The notes under the pieces: model-generated | The model's database searches: none | The model's input: only the letters and a program-made list of their open reading frames with translations | Told to the model about the DNA's origin: nothing | Assembly: GCF_031202265.1 (NCBI RefSeq) | Contig: NZ_CP100604.1 | Span: 4,756,501 to 4,820,500, forward strand | Length of the DNA stretch: 64,000 nucleotides | Direction: 5' to 3' | Source of the DNA: Bradyrhizobium sp. Ash2021 | GTDB lineage: Bacteria > Pseudomonadota > Alphaproteobacteria > Rhizobiales > Xanthobacteraceae | Part shown: positions 59,113 through 64,000 of the stretch, piece by piece | Numbering within the stretch: position 1 is the stretch's first letter | How the letters are laid out: each line of letters begins with the position of its first letter | Position numbers and translations under genes: made by a program

Positions 59113-59778
59113 TCATGCCGCGGTCGCGATGTCTTCCTTGTCGACCCCGCGCGCCACGATCCGCAGCGCATCGTCCGGCAGCGGCCTCTGTAGCACTCTG
59201 GCTTCGTTTCACGGCGCGCGCAGCCAGACGTCGCGCTCCTCGTCCGTCATCAAGATCACCGGCATAGCCCTCGGATGGATCGGCCCGACCACCGCGTTCG
59301 GCGTCGTCGTCAGGAAGCCATAGACCAGATGAGGGCCGGGGACCGGCTTGGACTTGGTCCCACGGTCGCCCTTGAACTCGGTCCAGATGCCGGCGAAGGC
59401 GAACGGCGGGCGGTCATCGCTCAGTGCGAACCACACCACGTCCTTTTTCTTCGTCTCTGGGTTCGGCTCCGGCGCGTACTCGGCGAAGCTGTTGGCCGGG
59501 ACCAGGCATCGGTTTTCCGGCTTCAGCCAGCCCCGCCAGTGCGGCGACGACGTGTTTCGGCTGTTGGTGACCGGCGGCCCGCCGATCTTCGGTGGTGGCC
59601 GCATGACCCAGCGCATCGTGGTCAGCTCGGTGCCGGCGTCGGTGTTGCGCACGACCGGGGCCTGGTAGTCGGGGAACACGCCCGGCATCGTCGGCAAGTT
59701 CCCGACGTAGCGGTTTACGACGCGGAAGAGGGCGATGATCGCGGCCTGGTTTGTGGTGATGCTGTAGAGGTTGCACAT
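59113..59778 (-). pseudogene. SRAP (YedK/HMCES-like) gene with premature stop
   Basis: ATG 59778 reads [20 protein letters not shown] with Cys2, [40 protein letters not shown] and GPIHPRAMPVILMTDEERDV, then TGA at 59209-59211 where sister copies have the TGG of RAPWDE. The frame stays open after it ([13 protein letters not shown]) to TGA 59113-59115, 222 codons in all. The truncated 189-aa product keeps the Cys2, Asn, Glu and His needed for abasic-site crosslinking, so it could still work. Confidence 0.85.
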
Positions 59779-59790
59779 CGTTAGGCCTCG

Positions 59791-60708
59791 GTGTCGCCAT
59801 TGGTGCTGGCCGGGCTATGGCTCACTCTGCTAGCCTTGCACGGTCATCCCACTTTCATAACGGACGAGGCGATCGTGAGATTGCTTGTACGCCTCCTTCA
59901 ACGACTAGCGATATTTGGGTTGGGTATTTTCAGTGTCTGGTTGATCGTTTTTGTAGTCTTTGAAACAGCGGACCGCAGGCTGCCCTGGATTCTGGCTGTG
60001 GGCATCACCTATGGATTTGCAGCCTATATTGTTCTTCCGCGCGTCATTCGCTTGGGTCTCAGAATTCTGCAGCACCAACGGGTACCCAGTTACACAATCA
60101 CGGGCGATGGGTTGCCGGGAGACCCTGTCAACATCGCACTCGTGGGTACGCTGCAGCAGCTTCGATCAGCCTTCGCGGTCAGCGGCTGGTCGGAAGCGGA
60201 TCGACTGGGGCTGGCAAGCTCTTGGGGCATGATCCGAGCCTTCGTACTCAACTCGCCTTACCCCACTGCACCATTCAGCACCCTCTATCTTTTCGGACGC
60301 GGTCAGGACGTCGGCTTCCAAAAAGCAATTGATAACAGCCCGCGAAAACGTCACCACATACGATTTTGGGCATTGAGCCTAACGCGCGCGCAAGCCATGT
60401 GGGGGGCGCCCGGCTTCTGGCTGAACACCGACCGGCCACCGGACAACGAAAGCGTTCTTTGGGTTGGAGCTGGCACGAGAGACACTGGCCTATCCCTCAC
60501 TCGACTCACGTTTCAGATCACCCACGCCACGGATTCGGACACAAATGCCGAGCGCGATCATATCATCAGCGAGTTGACGAAGAGTGGGGCAATCGGGGCC
60601 GTGAAAGTATATCAATCCGGTCAGGATCTTCCGACCGAGCACGTCAATCACTACGTTCCCGATGGCGAGATCGCGTTGGCGAGTTTGGTGGTCAAGAATC
60701 CGCGGTAG
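59791..60708 (+). CDS. Membrane protein with LssY C-terminal-like domain
   Basis: 305 aa from GTG 59791. Three N-terminal hydrophobic segments (SPLVLAGLWLTLLALHG; LAIFGLGIFSVWLIVFVVFE; PWILAVGITYGFAAYIVLP) precede a soluble domain typical of LssY_C: GDPVNIALVGTLQQLRSAFA, VSGWSEADRLGLASSWGMIR, LFGRGQDVGFQKAIDN, PRKRHHIRFWALSL and VLWVGAGTRDTGLSLTRLTF. LssY was described beside a Legionella type I secretion locus, but this domain is widespread and its role is unclear. Free-standing gene. Confidence 0.8.
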   Translation: MSPLVLAGLWLTLLALHGHPTFITDEAIVRLLVRLLQRLAIFGLGIFSVWLIVFVVFETADRRLPWILAVGITYGFAAYIVLPRVIRLGLRILQHQRVPSYTITGDGLPGDPVNIALVGTLQQLRSAFAVSGWSEADRLGLASSWGMIRAFVLNSPYPTAPFSTLYLFGRGQDVGFQKAIDNSPRKRHHIRFWALSLTRAQAMWGAPGFWLNTDRPPDNESVLWVGAGTRDTGLSLTRLTFQITHATDSDTNAERDHIISELTKSGAIGAVKVYQSGQDLPTEHVNHYVPDGEIALASLVVKNPR

Positions 60709-61127
60709 CCCGCGTCGCGGCCGATTTTTGCATAGGCAGGAAGAGCGGCTGCCATCTAAAATGACGGGCACTTCGGCCGCTTTGCACACGACCATTCGAG
60801 CCACCTCAGGAGAACTGAACCTCGAACGAAGAAATCCACCTTACACCTAAATCGGCGGCTCGGCCAAAGGACAACAGCCGACCAGACCACACGGCGAACT
60901 CTGACGCTCGAGGTCGCCTTCATTATTTTTGGCTGAAATACAACCGGCCCGAAGTTTTTTCCGGTTCTTAGAAACGGCGTCTATTACGGTCAATCGTCGT
61001 CCCCGCAGTAAGAAGAACTTACGGAAAGCCCTGTGCTGCAGGCACTTCTGCAACTTTGCGTTCATTGACGACGCCCGCGATCAGGATCAACTTGATCGAA
61101 ACTGCATCTATCAATGAGGCACATCAA
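60709..61127. other. Intergenic stretch, nothing recognised
   Basis: No supportable gene. GAGG at about 61115 serves the TTG start at 61128. Confidence 0.45.
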
Positions 61128-61343
61128 TTGAAAGCAGCCGTCGACAGCAAGAGAATCCTGGTCACCGTCCCGGCCGATGTCCGGCTTTGGCTTGAGGAGC
61201 GCGCAAAATATCACGGCGGGACGTTGTCCGCCGAGATTGTCCGCTGTGTCCGGGAACGCATGGAGCGCGAGCTGGCCAAAGTGGCGCTCGAAAGGGCCAA
61301 GGAACGCGCCGTTGCCGCCGCCGCAGCAGCAGCAGCGGAGTGA
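61128..61343 (+). CDS. Ribbon-helix-helix (Arc-like) DNA-binding protein
   Basis: 71 aa from TTG 61128 with GAGG 9 bases upstream; the frame is open to 61056. LKAAVDSKRILVTVPADVRL then WLEERAKYHGGTLSAEIVRC and VRERMERELAKVAL is an Arc/MetJ-like fold: strand VTVP, helix A, turn GGTLSAEI, helix B. A coiled coil and an Ala run (AVAAAAAAAA) end it. Its stop overlaps the start of the ParB-like gene (GTGA), so both are coupled. Confidence 0.7.
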   Translation: MKAAVDSKRILVTVPADVRLWLEERAKYHGGTLSAEIVRCVRERMERELAKVALERAKERAVAAAAAAAAE

Positions 61344-62158
61344 CGGCGATGGGCGAGTACGAATTCCACCCAGCCGCCAACCTCTTTCCCATGATGACCG
61401 ATGCCGAGCTGGAGGCGCTTGGCGGGGACATGCTGCAGAATGCCCAGCGCGAGGAAATCATCCTGTACAAAGGACAGATACTCGACGGCCGCAACCGCTA
61501 TCGGGCCTGCCTGCTCAAGGGCATCAATCCGCGCTTTCGGGAAGAGCGTACGCCCGATCCCTACGCCTTCGTCGCATCGGCGAACTTGCATCGTCGACAT
61601 CTCGACGCCAGCCAACGGGCCATGATCGCGGCTAACTTGGCGACGTTGCGCGATGGTCAGAACAAGGCAGCGGGTGCATCCCCGGATGCACCCACCCAGA
61701 CCGACGCGGCTAAGCTCTTAGAGGTCAGCCGTCCGAGCGTGCAGCGCGCGCGCTACGTCAAAGAGCATGGCGTTCCTGACCTCGTCGATGCCGTTAAGGG
61801 CGGCGACGTAAAGGTCAAGCCCGCAGCCGAGTTCGCCAAGGCGGTGCCGCCGCTCGATCAGCAGCGGCTTATCGGCGAACACGGATCGGCTGCCGCCGCC
61901 GTGAAAGCCGTGCAGGCGAAGGCGGATCGCGCCGCCCAGGTGATGCCGAGGAAGGTGCCCGATCCGAAACCGGCGGCAGACCGTGCTGAAGCGAGAGCAA
62001 GGCTCGACGCAGCGCGCGCGACCTATGTCGCCACCGTCGAGGCGGCGCACCTCACCATGACGCAGCGGACCGACGAGATCAGACAGGTGGTCCGGCGGCT
62101 TTATGTGGAGGGACTGCCGGGCCTCCGGCTCCTGCTGAGATCGATTGCGGCAAGTTGA
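61340..62158 (+). CDS. ParB/Spo0J N-terminal-domain protein
   Basis: 272 aa from GTG 61340 (ATG 61349 also possible). The ParB-N (sulfiredoxin-like) fold reads HPAANLFPMMTDAELEALGG, EEIILYKGQILDGRNRYRAC and PDPYAFVASANLHRRHLDAS (the ENLHRR-type CTP-binding block). A KorB-like helix-turn-helix follows: TQTDAAKLLEVSRPSVQRAR YVKEHG. The C-terminus is helical. Such proteins on islands can regulate replication or partition; no ParA is nearby, so regulation together with the Arc-like partner is more likely. Confidence 0.8.
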   Translation: MTAMGEYEFHPAANLFPMMTDAELEALGGDMLQNAQREEIILYKGQILDGRNRYRACLLKGINPRFREERTPDPYAFVASANLHRRHLDASQRAMIAANLATLRDGQNKAAGASPDAPTQTDAAKLLEVSRPSVQRARYVKEHGVPDLVDAVKGGDVKVKPAAEFAKAVPPLDQQRLIGEHGSAAAAVKAVQAKADRAAQVMPRKVPDPKPAADRAEARARLDAARATYVATVEAAHLTMTQRTDEIRQVVRRLYVEGLPGLRLLLRSIAAS

Positions 62159-62175
62159 ACTGAGAAAGGCGCGTC

Positions 62176-62313
62176 ATGACGGGCAACAACTTCCGGCCCG
62201 ACATCGTCGCCCGCGCCGTTGAGCTGATCCGCGCCGGCGTCGATGCGCACGAGCTGCGGCGCCAGGTTCATCGCGAGCACCAGGAGCTGACCGCGCTCGG
62301 CATCGAGCGGTGA
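62176..62313 (+). CDS. 45-aa mini-protein
   Basis: ATG 62176 to TGA 62311-62313: MTGNNFRPDIVARAVELIRA then GVDAHELRRQVHREHQELTA LGIER. Helical, charged. It follows the ParB-like gene by 17 bp on the same strand and is probably in the same transcript. Function unknown. Confidence 0.55.
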   Translation: MTGNNFRPDIVARAVELIRAGVDAHELRRQVHREHQELTALGIER

Positions 62314-62420
62314 TCGGCATTGCGCGCGAGGAGACCGGCCAGCAACGTGATCTCCGCGATCACCATGTTTCACTTCTATTGACGGCAAGAGCAGACCAAC
62401 CAACCTGAAAGGACACTCAC

Positions 62421-62732
62421 ATGACGACGGTTGAAAACAAAGAACAGGCAGTAGAGATGACGACCGAAGAATGGCTCGCGATCCGCAAGGAGGCCGGTCT
62501 AAAAATCGATCCCGACACCGCCGAGGTATGCTGGTGGTGGGCACAGATGGCAGACCCCTATGGTGTGTTCCCGGAGCTTGCGAAAGAGCGGGGCTGCATT
62601 GGCAGAGTGTACTTCGCTTGCTCTCCGGAAAGTGACGTTTGGGTCAGCTTCCACGATCTTCCCAAGGCGACGGTAGATGCCCTGCGGAAAAAAGCAGACG
62701 CTATGGATGATGATGACGATTGGCCCTTCTAG
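62421..62732 (+). CDS. Hypothetical protein (103 aa)
   Basis: ATG 62421 with AAAGGA upstream. MTTVENKEQAVEMTTEEWLA, KEAGLKIDPDTAEVCWWWAQ, MADPYGVFPELAKERGCIGR and VYFACSPESDVWVSFHDLPK. It ends in an acidic run (DDDDDWPF). The TEEWLAIRKEAGxKIDPxTAEVxWxxxxxxDPYG opening recurs in rhizobial proteins. Soluble; function unknown. Confidence 0.65.
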   Translation: MTTVENKEQAVEMTTEEWLAIRKEAGLKIDPDTAEVCWWWAQMADPYGVFPELAKERGCIGRVYFACSPESDVWVSFHDLPKATVDALRKKADAMDDDDDWPF

Positions 62733-63270
62733 CGTCAGAGTAACGTTGCGCCGCGTGTTCAAGTATTGAACGCCCGCGCGTCAGCACGAGGTGCCGATCT
62801 ATGCAGCCCGCCAACGAATAAGCCCGCGCAGAGCGCGGACGGCACCATCGACGTCTACTTCGGTCCGAAGTCTCCCGGCGAAGGCAAGAACTGGCTGGCC
62901 ACCATCCCCGGCAAAGGCTGGTTAACCCATCTTCCGCCTCTACGGACCGAAGAAGGCGTTTTTTGACCAGACCTGGAAGCTCGGCCTCTTTCATTTCAAA
63001 AATTGCCGTTATGGATATGCGGCCAGCATCACGCATCTGCCGGCCGGGCACCCGAGCGTCGTCAAAGCAGGGCCTGACGTCGCCGCCGCGATGGCCGCAG
63101 ACCTTGCAGGTGAAGCGCGGTTCGAGGTCGCTCAGCCGTACATCGTCCGGCCAGGCCTCGGCGCAGATCGTGACGGAATGCGAGCAACGGTAGTCGGCGC
63201 AGTAGACCAGCACCCGGCGGAGACCGGATTCCCGCATTTCGCCGAGCGTGATTTTCTGTGGATGCTGCAT
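62701..63270 (-). CDS. Zinc-ribbon protein of the repeated family with abnormal C-terminal extension
   Basis: ATG 63270: MQHPQKITLGEMRESGLRRV, LVYCADYRCSHSVTICAEAW, VRLSDLEPRFTCKVCGHRGG and DVRPCFDDAR, like the intact 91-aa copy at 53419. After about residue 75 the frame continues for 110 residues antisense through the DUF1214 remnant and neighbour gene (RSRRRWCRPRSARAYSL), which looks like read-through after loss of the normal stop. The functional part is residues 1-80. Confidence 0.6.
   Translation of the reverse strand: MQHPQKITLGEMRESGLRRVLVYCADYRCSHSVTICAEAWPDDVRLSDLEPRFTCKVCGHRGGDVRPCFDDARVPGRQMRDAGRISITAIFEMKEAELPGLVKKRLLRSVEAEDGLTSLCRGWWPASSCLRRETSDRSRRRWCRPRSARAYSLAGCIDRHLVLTRGRSILEHAAQRYSDARRANRHHHP
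62815..62985 (+). pseudogene. DUF1254/DUF1214-protein C-terminal remnant, frameshifted
   Basis: Plus-strand reading SADGTIDVYFGPKSPGEGKN WLATIPGKGW, then after a 1-base shift near 62920 FRLYGPKKAFFDQTWKLG. This is the end block of DUF1254/DUF1214 proteins. The first several hundred residues are missing. Confidence 0.65.
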
Positions 63271-63282
63271 GTCGTCGGTGCT

Positions 63283-63301
63283 GCTACACGCCTGCTACAC
63301 G
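63283..63301. repeat. Two GCTACACG octamers, probable integrase arm sites (right end)
   Basis: GCTACACG at 63283-63290 and 63294-63301, 64-82 bp inside the right att repeat. They match the four octamers near the left end. Confidence 0.55.
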
Positions 63302-63364
63302 AAAGGTCAGGCTTAGGTATTGAAAAATTACTTTACATATAAGATGCTGTTTTTGTGGGGTTAT

Positions 63365-63411
63365 TTGGTGAGCGCGGAGGGACTCGAACCCTCGACCCCA
63401 TGATTAAAAGT
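63365..63411 (-). repeat. attR: tRNA-side att site: 47-bp direct repeat
   Basis: Identical to 5013-5059; here it is part of the complete tRNA-Lys gene, from the anticodon loop to one base past CCA. Confidence 0.85.
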
Positions 63412-63441
63412 CACGTGCTCTACCGCCTGAGCTACGCGCTC
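63366..63441 (-). tRNA. tRNA-Lys (anticodon TTT)
   Basis: 76 nt with encoded CCA. Acceptor pair GAGCGCG / CGCGCTC, D-arm GTAGCTCAGGCGGTAGAGCA, anticodon loop CTTTTAA, and T-arm GAGGGTTCGAGTCCCTC. It is intact because the island insertion rebuilt the 3' end. Confidence 0.95.
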
Positions 63442-63631
63442 ACTCTATTGCTTGAGCATGAACTTTTCGGAAGACCGGTCCACCTCGCTATCCAGGTGCA
63501 GGGCAGGGTTTTTCCGGATCACGCTCGGCCCGCGCTGTGTAGGGGGCGGGGCCTTGGCGGTCAATAGCGCAAACCGCCGCAAATGGGCCAATCGCCGGTC
63601 CCAAATTCCCCTTGCACAGCTTACGGTTAGC

Positions 63632-63651
63632 CCAACCTCTTCAAGTTGGGC
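63632..63651 (-). terminator. Hairpin downstream of the last gene
   Basis: CCCAAC and GTTGGG pair across an 8-base loop, about 38 bp beyond the stop of the minus-strand gene at 63689. No strong T-run. Confidence 0.4.
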
Positions 63652-63688
63652 CGGCCCAATCCATCCACCGTGCTGCCGCCGGTTTTGG

Positions 63689-64000
63689 TCAGCTGTCCCG
63701 GTGAATCTCGGATGCCACCGGCTGCGAGGGGCTGGCGACCGTCGGCATCGTCACCGGGCGGAGCCCGATCAGTTCGGCGGTCCGCACCGCGCTGTTGCGC
63801 CAGAAGGCGAAAGAGTTAATCCGGGAGTTCTCCAGGATCGCGATCGCCACCGCCGAGAGGAAGGGCAGGCTTTCCAGCAGCAGGACCGCCGCGAAAATAT
63901 AGATTTCGCGCACCTGTTTATTACCGGTGGTCTTGATCAGCGTGGAGTCGTTGTTCACGATCAGCACCGCGGCGCCGACCAAAAGCAGCACGCCGATGAC
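63689..64000 (-). CDS. Membrane protein, C-terminal part (5' end outside window)
   Basis: The frame is open to the window end, 103 residues visible. Two hydrophobic segments (VIGVLLLVGAAVLIV and EIYIFAAVLLLESLPFLSAV) then AIAILENSRINSFAFWRNSA and a Pro/Ser-rich tail ending SEIHRDS. No family is assigned. It lies outside the island. Confidence 0.6.
   Translation of the reverse strand, partial: VIGVLLLVGAAVLIVNNDSTLIKTTGNKQVREIYIFAAVLLLESLPFLSAVAIAILENSRINSFAFWRNSAVRTAELIGLRPVTMPTVASPSQPVASEIHRDS

Larger units (their letters stand above)
5013..63411. mobile_element. 58-kb genomic island integrated in tRNA-Lys
   Basis: The limits are a perfect 47-bp direct repeat: 5013-5059 and 63365-63411. 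The right copy is the 3' portion of an intact tRNA-Lys gene. A tyrosine integrase and an AlpA-like gene lie just inside the left copy, and GCTACACG octamers flank both ends. No conjugation genes (relaxase, T4SS) are visible, so it is at best mobilisable. Internal integrase remnants suggest accretion of more than one element. Whether it still excises is unknown. Confidence 0.75.

Overview
The window looks like chromosomal DNA of a high-GC alphaproteobacterium, most likely Bradyrhizobium or a close Nitrobacteraceae relative. The reasons are three DUF3551-type secreted proteins, several SRAP (YedK/HMCES) copies, many lineage-typical mini-proteins, a sulfite dehydrogenase (SorAB) pair and dispersed palindromic repeats whose spurious translations read ALPPxADI. 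No species call is possible from sequence alone.

Layout. Positions 1-5,012 are ordinary chromosome: the 3' part of a 3-hydroxyacyl-CoA dehydrogenase gene, then small secreted, membrane and lipoprotein genes. Positions 5,013-63,411 look like one 58-kb genomic island in a tRNA-Lys(TTT) gene. The intact tRNA is at 63,366-63,441 (minus). A perfect 47-bp copy of its 3' part lies at 5,013-5,059, next to a tyrosine integrase (5,219-6,568) and an AlpA-like HTH gene. The octamer GCTACACG occurs four times inside the left end and twice inside the right end, as expected for integrase arm sites.

Inside the island, left to right: an integrase remnant, a small winged-helix regulator and an oxalate/formate-type MFS transporter (7-10 kb); a PhyH-like dioxygenase (11.3-12.2 kb); a type I secretion locus with two glycine-rich repeat proteins, ABC exporter, HlyD-type fusion protein and a convergent LuxR-type regulator (13-19.4 kb); small conserved genes, a GST and a broken SRAP gene (20-25.5 kb); a Sel1-like protein, TAXI-type binding protein and SorA/SorB (26.4-30.4 kb); a group II intron remnant (30.6-31.1 kb); a 13.6-kb minus-strand defence locus (31.2-44.8 kb); and then a mosaic of small genes, decayed genes, an intact IS256-family and an intact IS5-family element (45-60 kb). 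A ribbon-helix-helix/ParB-like pair sits near the right end (61.1-62.2 kb).

The defence locus runs dcm-type cytosine methyltransferase, 1363-aa P-loop protein, 290-aa protein, 1879-aa DUF1998-type helicase, 381-aa PD-(D/E)XK nuclease, Vsr-like endonuclease. Three of the junctions are 4-bp overlaps or a 2-bp gap. The best match among described systems is Druantia type II (DruM/F/G/E); the nuclease and Vsr are extra. The second strong candidate system is the type I secretion locus, whose presumed cargo has four 87-95-residue repeats of a kind I cannot assign to a known family.

Gene decay is a theme of the island. All three full-length SRAP copies are broken, each by a different lesion. One zinc-ribbon gene carries an in-frame amber codon. 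An IS256 element sits in the last codons of a small secreted-protein gene with a clean 9-bp duplication. Recombinase, intron and IS110 fragments lie between living genes.
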